Positions 18,465-26,745 of a DNA stretch of 64,000 nucleotides are shown piece by piece. A program made the position numbers and the translations under genes. The notes beneath the pieces are model-generated. The model saw only the letters and a list, made by a program, of their open reading frames with translations, had not been told where the DNA came from and did not search any database. The stretch is from assembly GCF_048541585.1 (NCBI RefSeq), contig NZ_CP183303.1, forward strand, positions 3,162,001 through 3,226,000, read 5' to 3'. This stretch comes from Legionella_C sp048541585 (GTDB lineage: Bacteria > Pseudomonadota > Gammaproteobacteria > Legionellales > Legionellaceae). The stretch's first letter is position 1. Every line of letters starts with the position of its first letter.

Positions 18465-18564
18465 TACTATTATCCTTGTAAAAACATTCTAAATAGCCAT
18501 AAAGTACTTACTATATTAGTAGTATAAATCAATTAATTTTTTATAAAATTTGAAAGTAATAATT

Positions 18565-18948
18565 ATGAATAATTTAGAAACTATTTTAGAAGAACTAAAA
18601 CAACGTGAGCCAATCTTTCACCATCCTGATAAATTTGGCAAGACTAAAGAAGCTCTTGAATCTATGATGGTTGACGATTTCTGGGAGGTTGGCGCTTCAG
18701 GTGCTATCTACAATAAAGAATTTGTAATAAATACCTTACTTGAAAGGTATGCTGATGCTAATTATAAAGATGATTGGCAAACAAGTGACTTTAGATGTAG
18801 AAAAATTTCATCGAATAATTATTTATTAACTTACACTTTAGTCCAAGATCAAATAAGAATAACACGCAGAGCTACTCTATGGCGCAGAGTAAATAATAAT
18901 TGGCTTATTGTTTATCATCAAGGAACTGTAGTTTCTTCCCCTGTATAA
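18565..18948 (+). CDS. DUF4440 / SnoaL-like (NTF2-fold) protein
   Basis: About 127 residues. The pattern of an N-terminal helix pair, DDFWEVGASGAIYNKEFVI, then strands ending in RATLWRRVNNNWLIVYHQGT is typical of DUF4440/NTF2-like proteins, a small cone-shaped fold that binds ligands or acts as an enzyme. The start is the ATG at 18565 behind GAAAG; the TTG at 18550 is less likely. There is no signal peptide. It is divergent from the GGDEF gene by about 100 bp. The specific activity is unknown. Confidence 0.75.
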   Translation: MNNLETILEELKQREPIFHHPDKFGKTKEALESMMVDDFWEVGASGAIYNKEFVINTLLERYADANYKDDWQTSDFRCRKISSNNYLLTYTLVQDQIRITRRATLWRRVNNNWLIVYHQGTVVSSPV

Positions 18949-19021
18949 GTTCATTTACAGTATCCAACGTATATCTTTAGAACTTTTTAAGGTTAATTTT
19001 GATTAATTAAATTATTAGGTC

Positions 19022-19056
19022 AAGTAATTGAATTAAAAATTTTAATTCAATTACTT
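19022..19056. terminator. Long AT-rich hairpin between convergent genes
   Basis: Positions 19022-19038 and 19040-19056 are exact reverse complements (17 bp) around a single central base. It sits between the converging DUF4440 gene and the secreted-protein gene at 19088, so a bidirectional terminator is likely. The stem is AT-rich, with internal A- and T-runs. Confidence 0.6.
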
Positions 19057-19087
19057 TTGCAAACTTAAATTTATATAATAAATTTTG

Positions 19088-19657
19088 TTAAGCTACTTTA
19101 GTAAAAGTGCAAATTGATGTATGTGCATAACCATTTTGCTGTGGGCCATCTTCATTAGTATCATTAAACTCGAAACTTACTCCTCTAATTTGAAGTTGTT
19201 CACCATTTAACGAAAAGACGCTATTACTAACTTGTGTTCCAAAATTAGAATTAATTTTAGATTGACCATATCTTGTCCATACCGATACCTCTTGCACTAA
19301 TAACTTATCTTTGGTTGTATTCCAGTAAAAATGCTTATGCTCATAATCTGTTACGTCAGGTTTTGCTACGGAGCTTGTAGCTAAAAGTCCTATGTCAAAA
19401 GTGTGCCCATTTAATTGGATTTTAGAATTATTATTTTTAATTTTAAGAGTTAAATTATTTTCTACGCCACCATCTTCTTTACAACTTCCTTGCCAATTAC
19501 CAGTAAAATCAACATAACCATCCATATGTGCTCTAACGTTAGAAAAAACCTCATTTTGTTTATATTCTTTATTTATTTTATCAATAATATTAGTTGCTAA
19601 TGCTGAAGTAGCAATCAAAGAACTAAAGGCAAAAACAGAAAAGGTATATTTTAACAT
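19088..19657 (-). CDS. Hypothetical secreted protein
   Basis: A 189-residue protein with a clear signal peptide (LKYTFSVFAFSSLIATSALA, cleavage after SALA). The mature part begins with a helical stretch and then looks beta-rich (YVDFTGNWQGSCKEDGG, LTLKIKNNNSKIQLNG). Two cysteines, one in the GSCKEDG segment and one near the C-terminus, could form a disulfide. The TGNWxGSC pattern resembles small periplasmic lipocalin-like proteins, but I do not recognise the family. It is monocistronic. Confidence 0.65.
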   Translation of the reverse strand: MLKYTFSVFAFSSLIATSALATNIIDKINKEYKQNEVFSNVRAHMDGYVDFTGNWQGSCKEDGGVENNLTLKIKNNNSKIQLNGHTFDIGLLATSSVAKPDVTDYEHKHFYWNTTKDKLLVQEVSVWTRYGQSKINSNFGTQVSNSVFSLNGEQLQIRGVSFEFNDTNEDGPQQNGYAHTSICTFTKVA

Positions 19658-19956
19658 GCGTACTCCAGAAGTATTAAACTAGATTGTAATGAAATAAATA
19701 TTAGCTAAATTAAATTTAAAAATAATTTAATCGCAAAAAAATATTATATAATTTATAAATTAAGTCCACATAAATTTAATTACATTAAAATATTAAAAAG
19801 TAATATGACAATAATAAACAGCTTAACTAGAGACTAGATAGCTAAATTTATCGCTGATAATGCCTTATACTTTACTCTCTATAAAAAATTTTTATTCGCT
19901 ACTTTCCTAGTTGTATACTATTAATTTTTTATTAATTAAATGGAGCTAACTCTTTA

Positions 19957-20889
19957 ATGGATAATGTCCCTGCCATCGATATTAAATTGCTTACCAAAAT
20001 CTATAGTAATGGCTTAAAAGCACTCAATGATATCAATCTTAAAATCAATCGTGGGGAAATTTTTGCACTTCTTGGCCCTAATGGAGCTGGTAAAACCACA
20101 CTAATTAACACCATATGCGGTATTGCTAAACCGAGCAGCGGTACCATTACTGTAGCAGGATATGATCATCACAAAGAGTATCGTAAAGCACGTGCTGCTA
20201 TTGGCCTTGTACCGCAAGAACTAACAACTGATGCCTTTGAGTCGGTATGGCGTACAGTGAGTTTTAGTAGAGGCTTATTTAATAAACCGAAAAATCCCAG
20301 CTATATCGAGGATGTATTAAAACGTCTTTCTCTTTGGGATAAGAAAAATGAACAAATTCGATATTTATCGGGCGGAATGAAACGACGAGTCATGATTGCC
20401 AAAGCATTATCGCATGAACCAGAGATTTTATTTCTCGACGAACCTACTGCAGGAGTCGATGTGGAATTACGAAAATCAATGTGGGAGCAAGTGCGAAGCT
20501 TACGTGAAACAGGGGTCACTATTATTTTAACAACCCATTATATAGAAGAAGCGCAAGAAATGGCTGATCGTATTGGCATTATTAATAACGGTAATTTAAT
20601 TCTTACCGAAGATAAAAAAACGCTAATGAAGAAAATGGGTAATCGCCAAATGATTTTTGTATTACATAAACCCTTAGAGACTATCCCAGAAGAATTAAAA
20701 AAATATCCCCTAACATTAGTTAAAAATGAAAATAGTAGTAATCTTATTTTGACTTGTAATGATGAAGTTGGCAATGATATTGCAGAATTTCTAGATGATC
20801 TGAGAGCACAGGGCATTAGACCAAAAGACATTTACAGCCGCCAAAGCAATTTGGAAGAAATTTTCATCAAACTAATCGAGGCAAAATGA
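19957..20889 (+). CDS. ABC transporter ATP-binding protein (YadG/NodI type)
   Basis: A 310-residue cytoplasmic ATPase of the ABC-2 export class. Walker A GPNGAGKTTLIN, signature LSGGMKRRVMIAKAL and Walker B ILFLDEPTAGVD are intact, followed by an accessory C-terminal region of about 90 residues as in YadG/CcmA-like proteins. A GGAG ribosome-binding site precedes the ATG. It overlaps the permease start by 4 bp. Substrate unknown; drug or lipid export is typical of the class. Confidence 0.93.
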   Translation: MDNVPAIDIKLLTKIYSNGLKALNDINLKINRGEIFALLGPNGAGKTTLINTICGIAKPSSGTITVAGYDHHKEYRKARAAIGLVPQELTTDAFESVWRTVSFSRGLFNKPKNPSYIEDVLKRLSLWDKKNEQIRYLSGGMKRRVMIAKALSHEPEILFLDEPTAGVDVELRKSMWEQVRSLRETGVTIILTTHYIEEAQEMADRIGIINNGNLILTEDKKTLMKKMGNRQMIFVLHKPLETIPEELKKYPLTLVKNENSSNLILTCNDEVGNDIAEFLDDLRAQGIRPKDIYSRQSNLEEIFIKLIEAK

Positions 20890-21647
20890 ATATTCGTGGT
20901 ATTAGAGCAATTTATAAATTTGAAATGGGTAGAGCTTTACGAACATTATGGGAAAGTCTTATTGCTCCTGTAATTTCAACTGTACTTTATTTTATTGTAT
21001 TTGGAACCGCTCTAGGCACCCGTATGCAATCTATCGACAATGTACCCTATGGTGCATTTATTGTACCTGGACTGATTATGCTTACCGTACTTGGAGAAAG
21101 TACATCAAATGCTTCCTATGGTATTTATTTTCCTCGTTTCACAGGAACTATTTATGAAATTCTAACTGCGCCCTTATCTTTTATTGAAGTTGTGTTGGGT
21201 TATGTGGGAGCAGCTGCCACTAAATCAATAGTAATTGGCACCATTGTACTCTTAACTTCTTCATTTTTTGTACCGCTCCATATTGCACATCCATTATGGA
21301 TGATTTTTTTTCTAATAATGACTAGTGTAACATTTAGCTTATTAGGTTTTATTATTGGGATTTGGGCAGATCGCTTTGAGAAACTACAAATTATTCCACT
21401 TTTGATTCTAACACCCTTATCTTTCTTAGGTGGTAGCTTTTATTCTATAAACATGCTACCTCCCTTCTGGTATAAATTTTCCTTGCTAAATCCTGTGGTT
21501 TATCTAATAAGTGGATTTCGGTGGAGTTTTTATGAGCGTGGCGACGTTAGTCTTGCTACAAGTGTGATAATGATTTCTACTTTCACAATAATTTGTCTTT
21601 GTATTATTGGCTGGATTTTTAAAACAGGCTATGGTTTAAAAAAGTGA
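20886..21647 (+). CDS. ABC-2 type permease (YadH/NodJ type)
   Basis: A 253-residue membrane protein with six predicted helices and the ABC-2 permease signature region (PLSFLGGSFYSINMLPPFWYK and NPVVYLISGFRWSFYERGD). It forms the transmembrane half of the exporter with the preceding ATPase, to which it is translationally coupled. The chain lengths match YadG-YadH pairs. Confidence 0.93.
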   Translation: MNIRGIRAIYKFEMGRALRTLWESLIAPVISTVLYFIVFGTALGTRMQSIDNVPYGAFIVPGLIMLTVLGESTSNASYGIYFPRFTGTIYEILTAPLSFIEVVLGYVGAAATKSIVIGTIVLLTSSFFVPLHIAHPLWMIFFLIMTSVTFSLLGFIIGIWADRFEKLQIIPLLILTPLSFLGGSFYSINMLPPFWYKFSLLNPVVYLISGFRWSFYERGDVSLATSVIMISTFTIICLCIIGWIFKTGYGLKK

Positions 21648-21661
21648 ACTTAAGGTAAATT

Positions 21662-22144
21662 TTGCTTAAAAAAGATTTTTTGAAAATTGGGCTATGGGTT
21701 ATTAGTTATGAGGCAATTGGGTTTTTGTTAGGGCAACTAACTAAAAATAACATACACCCTTGGTATGATAAATTAACTAAGTCAAATTTAACGCCGCCCC
21801 CTATTATCTTTAGCATAATTTGGTCGATACTTTATGCTATGTTAGCTTTTATCGGCTGGGTTATATGGAAAGACCAAAAAATTAATCCCAGTTCTGCACA
21901 AAGAAATATCTGGTACTTATATATAGTACAAATGTTAATGAATTGGCTGTGGACTCCTATCTTCTTTTACTATCACTTATTAGGTTTTAGTTTACTATGG
22001 ATTAGTTCATTAACTGTTTTAAATTTGTTTCTTGGATATAGCTTAATAAATAAAAATATCCTTACTGGTTTACTATTTATTCCATACGTTTTATGGCTAT
22101 TCTTTGCCACATACTTAAATGCTGTAATCTATTTATGGAATTAA
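21662..22144 (+). CDS. TspO/MBR-family tryptophan-rich sensory protein
   Basis: A 160-residue five-helix membrane protein of the TspO family. Motifs: WYDKLTKSNLTPPPIIFSIIWSILY (see WYDKL and TPPP), the Trp/Asn-rich MNWLWTPIFF and YLNAVIYLWN at the end. TspO proteins bind porphyrins and other hydrophobic ligands and can modulate stress responses. The start is a TTG at 21662 with AAGG seven nt upstream and no better ATG. It lies 14 bp after the ABC permease and is probably in the same transcript. Confidence 0.9.
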   Translation: MLKKDFLKIGLWVISYEAIGFLLGQLTKNNIHPWYDKLTKSNLTPPPIIFSIIWSILYAMLAFIGWVIWKDQKINPSSAQRNIWYLYIVQMLMNWLWTPIFFYYHLLGFSLLWISSLTVLNLFLGYSLINKNILTGLLFIPYVLWLFFATYLNAVIYLWN

Positions 22145-22300
22145 TTGTTTTGCAATATAGCTAGATGTAAAATCTCAAACTCCTAAAAAATAGGTATAGA
22201 GTTTATCTTAAAAACTTTTCTTTTAAGTTACGTATTTAATTTTAGAATCTTTTATAAAAAATTAAGGGTAACAAAAAACGATATAAGGATTTAGCAAAAG

Positions 22301-22777
22301 ATGAAAAAAATAATTTTCTCCATTATATTACTGCTTACATCTATTGTTGTGTCAGCTAACTTATCAAACTCTATAGGCACTAATGGATTTAATATAAATA
22401 ACCTTGAAAGAAATAAACAAAATGTTATAGCGTTTTATGACTTAATGTTTAATAAAAACAGTCCTGCTGAAGCTATAGCCAAGTACGTTGGTGATACATA
22501 TATTCAACATAACCCACATGTTAAAGATGGTAAAAAGGGTTTTATTGATTATTTTAATAGAATGGCCAAAGACTATCCGGGTAAAAAAGTGACTTTCAAA
22601 AAAGTTATTGCTGAAAAAAACATGGTTGTTTTACATTGTTTACAAGAATGGCCAGGCGATAAAAATTATGCTGCTATTGATATATTTAGGCTATCTAATG
22701 AGGGAAAAATTTTAGAACACTGGGATGTTTTACAGGAAGTTCCATCTAATTCTAAAAATGAAAACTCAATGTTTTAA
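22301..22777 (+). CDS. Secreted SnoaL-like (NTF2-fold) protein
   Basis: 158 residues with a cleavable signal peptide (IIFSIILLLTSIVVSANL). The mature domain matches the SnoaL-like polyketide-cyclase fold: FYDLMFNKNSPAEAIAKYVGDTYIQHNPHVKDGK, then AAIDIFRLSNEGKILEHWDVLQ (motifs YIQHNPHV and EHWDVLQ). Many periplasmic copies exist; substrates are usually unknown. It has its own 5' spacer of about 155 bp with an AAGGAT ribosome-binding site. Confidence 0.85.
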   Translation: MKKIIFSIILLLTSIVVSANLSNSIGTNGFNINNLERNKQNVIAFYDLMFNKNSPAEAIAKYVGDTYIQHNPHVKDGKKGFIDYFNRMAKDYPGKKVTFKKVIAEKNMVVLHCLQEWPGDKNYAAIDIFRLSNEGKILEHWDVLQEVPSNSKNENSMF

Positions 22778-22818
22778 GTTGCACAATTTACCTAATTCAT
22801 AATTATAAGCACTAAATA

Positions 22819-24243
22819 TCAATCAACCTTTTTACCAATCGGTTTCCAACTAATTTTTGTTGGAGTAAGATTGTTGGTAATCCGGGAAACCGTTCTATCT
22901 ACTCGCCGTTGCAGCATGATTTCAACCATTACAGTTTCATTCGGGTGAAGAATTTTATTAATGTCAGCAAGCGATGAATGAAAGTCGAGCACCTTATAAT
23001 AAGCAAGCGCTTGATCACTTGATTCGGGGTGGGCCTTAATACGAAAACCCAAATTACCTTGCATCTTTGGTGTATTAATTCCTGCTTCCATGATGTCGTA
23101 ATCAAGAAAGTAGGTTAATTTTCCTCGATCAAATTGGTTTCGCTGGCGATCTATAAAGAAGCCTATTGGCAGCGCATCCTCGCTATATTTGGGACCAGCA
23201 GTTAAATAAAGATCATAATCGTCAAGTTGATTGCCTCGGTCATCAATAAGGCGAAATATAATCATAGCGTAACGATTGGTAATATACTCACGCTTGTAAA
23301 TAAGTGTATTCACTATTTCGGTATGTTCAATTTCTTGGGTTTCTTGAGTAAGCTTATCTAGCTCTTTTACTAACTTATTGTAAGAGTCACTGTTTTTTAC
23401 TTGTAGGCAGCGCAATACCCATATAGCGGTAGGATGAGTAGCAGCATTGGCCATTGTAATGCTGCGGATAATTCCCATTTTTTTACCCGAATGCGCACAC
23501 CCAGGTAAAACGCCAAACGCCATTGGTTGTGTTCGGGTCATGCTGGCAACTACAAGATTTTCACCATTTATTCCTGCCTGATGTAATTTTAGTAAACTGT
23601 AATTCATGTTGGCAGCTGTTACTCGTACAACCCCATCAGATCCAGCTTCTCCGGTATAAGAGTTAATAGCATCATAAAGTTGGCGATCAATTTTCTGGCC
23701 TGTAAGTACAAAAGCATAAATGCCATGAGCAGTACAATCATAATCAAGCCAACTTTCATTAAGTTGCCAACTCATATCGCTTCCCAGCTCAAGCCAATCA
23801 AGTACATGTTGTCCTGGTTCGATACCTTCAAAAAAACTTTTTATACGTCCTAATCGAGATTTACCAAGTTGAGCGAGAGCGGAGCCATGGTTGGCGGGAG
23901 CCAACATAATAAGATGACTTAATGGGCATTTAGCAAGGTTATTCTTAAAGTATAAATCCATCCATTTACGAATAATAGGGCCACCGGTTGAATGAGTGAT
24001 ACAAGCAAAACGCTCCCCCTCTCTAAGCTTATCAGCAATTTCATCACGCACGGCATGATCAAAAGCGCGTGCTATATCATCAACAGTTACGGTGTCATTA
24101 AAGCTAATATAGTGTCCAAGGTAGATATTACCAACTTCAATATTGATTATCCCGCTTTTGCTCTGACTTTCAAGCCATTGCGGCAGTTCTCCATAAGTAT
24201 TTGTATGCGTCACACTCCAACCATGAACGAAGATAACAATCAT
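22819..24243 (-). CDS. Lipase/esterase-like alpha/beta hydrolase with C-terminal beta-rich domain
   Basis: A 474-residue protein with no signal peptide. The start IVIFVHGWSVTHTNTYGELP gives the oxyanion-hole HGW motif, and ACITHSTGGPIIRKW carries a probable nucleophile Ser in a THSTGG elbow. LAPANHGSALAQLGKSR resembles PGAP1/triacylglycerol-lipase-like proteins. Residues from about 300 on form a separate, probably beta-rich region. Long cytoplasmic-type lipases of this layout include secreted effectors, but no delivery genes are adjacent. Its codon use looks slightly less AT-biased than that of its neighbours. Class confident; substrate unknown. Confidence 0.75.
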   Translation of the reverse strand: MIVIFVHGWSVTHTNTYGELPQWLESQSKSGIINIEVGNIYLGHYISFNDTVTVDDIARAFDHAVRDEIADKLREGERFACITHSTGGPIIRKWMDLYFKNNLAKCPLSHLIMLAPANHGSALAQLGKSRLGRIKSFFEGIEPGQHVLDWLELGSDMSWQLNESWLDYDCTAHGIYAFVLTGQKIDRQLYDAINSYTGEAGSDGVVRVTAANMNYSLLKLHQAGINGENLVVASMTRTQPMAFGVLPGCAHSGKKMGIIRSITMANAATHPTAIWVLRCLQVKNSDSYNKLVKELDKLTQETQEIEHTEIVNTLIYKREYITNRYAMIIFRLIDDRGNQLDDYDLYLTAGPKYSEDALPIGFFIDRQRNQFDRGKLTYFLDYDIMEAGINTPKMQGNLGFRIKAHPESSDQALAYYKVLDFHSSLADINKILHPNETVMVEIMLQRRVDRTVSRITNNLTPTKISWKPIGKKVD

Positions 24244-24423
24244 AACTATCCTTAAACATATTGACGTTACAAGAGGGTATTATTGAATAAATTGATAATT
24301 TTGGATTATTTTACATGGAGATAGCTAAGTCAAATTAAAAAATTACTGCTGAAAATTCTATACCCACAGCATTGAGCCAAAAAAGATCTATATTTATATT
24401 TAAAGCCCTTGTAGGAATTCATT

Positions 24424-24693
24424 ATGAAAGAAAAACATTTCGCTTATAAAATAAAGAGTCAATCGGCTGGATTAGTTTGTACTTATGCGGAAATTGAGAA
24501 AGATAAAATGCTCGATCTTTTAAAAGTAATACAACAAGATAGTGAAGTTGGCTTATATTGGGTTTTTAAACAATTAGATGAGCAACCTAAAGAACCATTG
24601 TGTATCATCGATTGTAAGCATAAGCGAGTTTATTATCATTATTCAGGTGAAGTTGAAGACTTAAGTGACACTATCAAAAAGCTATCTAAATAA
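24424..24693 (+). CDS. Small hypothetical cytoplasmic protein
   Basis: 89 residues, unrecognised. It looks like a compact alpha/beta protein with no signal peptide or membrane helix: a YKIKSQSAGLVCTYAEIEKDK strand-helix start (motif LVCTYAEIEK), a central LYWVFKQL and a C-terminal YYHYSGEVEDL. It is isolated between two minus-strand genes, with a terminator after it. Start ATG at 24424. Confidence 0.55.
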   Translation: MKEKHFAYKIKSQSAGLVCTYAEIEKDKMLDLLKVIQQDSEVGLYWVFKQLDEQPKEPLCIIDCKHKRVYYHYSGEVEDLSDTIKKLSK

Positions 24694-24763
24694 TTAAACA
24701 TAAACTTAGTAGTAATCAAGCGCTAAATACTTAAGTTAGAGCCTTAGCGAATTAATTTAAGTT

Positions 24764-24798
24764 AAAGAAAGCATAAATTATAAACTTATGCCTTCTTT
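24764..24798. terminator. Bidirectional terminator
   Basis: A 13-bp stem with one mismatch (24764-24776 with 24786-24798) and a 9-nt loop lies between the small hypothetical gene (+) and the convergent mscS-type gene (-). T-rich sequence lies in and after the arm on both strands. Confidence 0.65.
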
Positions 24799-24806
24799 TA
24801 TCTAAG

Positions 24807-26045
24807 TTAAGCTGTAATTTTTTTCTCAGGTATCTGCATCTGCTTAGTACGTGTAACAGGGAGGCTTGTTGGATGATGCTTAACAATAAAATCAACTAGC
24901 TTTTCTCTTACTTCACAACGTAAATCCCAAGCATCACTAGGGGTGCGCGCACTTGATAAAATGCGTAACTCCATTACTCTATCCTGAACATCACTAACCT
25001 GAATACTACAAACTTTACCATCCCATAAGGCTGAATTAGTTAAGACCTGCTTTAGTTCTGTGCGAAGCTCATCAACTGGTAGTGTAAAGTCTACATAAAG
25101 ATAAACCGTACCAATTAAATTATTACTTGCTTCCCGACTCCAATTTTGGAATGAATTCTCAAGAAAATAGTTTGTCGGCACTACTAAACGTCGCCAGTCC
25201 CAAAGCTTAATAATCACATTGCGAAAATTAATTTCTTCAACAATACCAAATTCCTTCTCAATAACTACAGCGTCTCCTATTTTAATAGGCTGGGTTAAGG
25301 CTATTTCCAAACCAGAAAACAAACTACCCAAGGATCGTTGAGCTGTGAATGTTAATACTAACCCAATAACTCCGGCTGTTGTTAAGACACTCGCGCCTAA
25401 TGCACGTACATTATCGAACAACATTAAAATAGCACCAGCAGTCAAAATAGCAATGATAGCCATGGCTATTCGCTTTAAAATTAAAGTTTGGGTATATATT
25501 TTTCTTGCTAAAGCATCGTTATCAGGATTACTGGCATAACGATGCAAGAGTAACTGCTCAGCGATATGAACTAACTTAAATAAAATCCAAGATATAGCGC
25601 ATATAATCAAACAACTACTTAGCTTATCTAGAAAATAGGAAAATTGGCTTGGTAAACCTAAATAAGGAATTAAAGCATTAAATACAATTAAAAAGACAAT
25701 TGTTTTTAATATACTTGAAAAAAAAGGTAATAAGATACTTGAAGTTTGATGAGCTGTTAAAAAAGAGGTTGATAATAAATACTTAGTTACATTATTTATT
25801 ACACGTGTAAATAACCAATAAAAACTTAATGCCAAAGAAAAATAATAACTGAATTGCTCAACAATATTAAGTGCAGGTAAATCACTTTTATCAACAAAAT
25901 AGAAAATATATTTTTGATAAAAATAATTACCTAAAGTTGCCAATATAATTATTAAAATTGGTGGCAAAAGGACGCTTCTAAATTGAGGCGCTATAGGCTT
26001 TAAATGGTCTCCCATAATAGTATGTTTACTTATAGCTACCGACAT
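24807..26045 (-). CDS. MscS-family mechanosensitive ion channel
   Basis: 412 residues. Four to five transmembrane segments in the first 210 residues lead into the pore helix and MscS core: ALGASVLTTAGVIGLVLTFT, AQRSLGSLFSGLEIALTQP, IKIGDAVVIEKEFGIVEEI and VVPTNYFLENSFQNWS. The cytoplasmic alpha/beta end follows (VRIL region, STARTPSDAWDLRCEV-like). It probably protects against hypo-osmotic shock. It is larger than E. coli MscS because of extra N-terminal helices, like YbdG/YnaI-type members. Monocistronic. Confidence 0.9.
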   Translation of the reverse strand: MSVAISKHTIMGDHLKPIAPQFRSVLLPPILIIILATLGNYFYQKYIFYFVDKSDLPALNIVEQFSYYFSLALSFYWLFTRVINNVTKYLLSTSFLTAHQTSSILLPFFSSILKTIVFLIVFNALIPYLGLPSQFSYFLDKLSSCLIICAISWILFKLVHIAEQLLLHRYASNPDNDALARKIYTQTLILKRIAMAIIAILTAGAILMLFDNVRALGASVLTTAGVIGLVLTFTAQRSLGSLFSGLEIALTQPIKIGDAVVIEKEFGIVEEINFRNVIIKLWDWRRLVVPTNYFLENSFQNWSREASNNLIGTVYLYVDFTLPVDELRTELKQVLTNSALWDGKVCSIQVSDVQDRVMELRILSSARTPSDAWDLRCEVREKLVDFIVKHHPTSLPVTRTKQMQIPEKKITA

Positions 26046-26121
26046 GGTTTTCTCCTTCTACTTATTATTGACTGCGTGCGTACCTTTTCTTCCCTGAAAT
26101 TTAAATTAATTTTGATTCTAA

Positions 26122-26430
26122 TTAATTATCTTTAGCAAGCTCATTAATCACTAAATTTGATTCGTTACTAGAAACATTATCCTGTAAAGCAGTTATTGTA
26201 ATCTCTTGATTTTGTAAAGATAATAAATTAGTAACTTCACTATTTTGCCTGTGCTTAATCCATTCTGGGTCATTATTTAAAATATATTTACAGGCCTCTT
26301 CAAGAAAAAAATCTCGCTTATTGATTCCAGCCCATTGACAGTACTCCGTAATTTCCTCATAAGTTTTTAAGCTCATTCTGATTCTAAACTGTACTTTCTT
26401 TTGGGCTACAGGTTCGCGTGTTATTAGCAT
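26122..26430 (-). CDS. Ribbon-helix-helix-like protein, paralogue 1
   Basis: About 102 residues starting MLITREPVAQKK at the ATG at 26430, which has a GGAGG ribosome-binding site; the frame extends further but without support. A beta strand (KKVQFRIRM) followed by two helices (KTYEEITEYCQWAGI, KRDFFLEEACKYIL) suggests a ribbon-helix-helix DNA-binding fold. A variable polar tail follows. It is 42/57 identical over its N-terminal region to the gene at 29789, in opposite orientation. Repeated TTTGTCA motifs lie just upstream. A self-regulating repressor is a reasonable inference. Confidence 0.65.
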   Translation of the reverse strand: MLITREPVAQKKVQFRIRMSLKTYEEITEYCQWAGINKRDFFLEEACKYILNNDPEWIKHRQNSEVTNLLSLQNQEITITALQDNVSSNESNLVINELAKDN

Positions 26431-26460
26431 ACTTACCTCCTTTAATATACAACTTAGTTT

Positions 26461-26549
26461 GTGACAAATTAAATTACATATATTTTGCCACATTTTTAAA
26501 ATTAATACAAGCCATTATTTGTCATTCTTTATTTGACATTATTTGTCAC
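26461..26549. promoter_or_regulatory. Repeated TTTGTCA motifs upstream of RHH paralogue 1
   Basis: CATTATTTGTCA occurs exactly at 26513-26524 and 26537-26548, separated by 12 bases that resemble it (TTCTTTATTTGA). An inverted copy GTGACAAAT lies at 26461-26469, matching ATTTGTCAC at 26541-26549. The 24-bp period places the two exact copies about two helical turns apart. It is a candidate operator array for the adjacent RHH-like protein. Confidence 0.5.
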
Positions 26550-26745
26550 AATTTGTTAGATTGACTTTGCTTGTAAAAAAATTAATTCGCTAAATGGGAA
26601 TTGCCCTTCAGTAAACTATTATTTGTTTAACTCCAGCCGCTATAAATAATGAAAAATTATTAATTAAGTTACTTTTTTAACCCATAAAGGTTGTGTTTTA
26701 CACAATGTTATTACTACTATTAGGCGATTAAATAGAGGTAAAATA

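Noticed and set aside
26513..26548. CRISPR-like repeat spacing in the TTTGTCA array.
   Set aside because: Units are 12 bp, there is no spacer diversity and there are no cas genes; promoter repeats explain it better.
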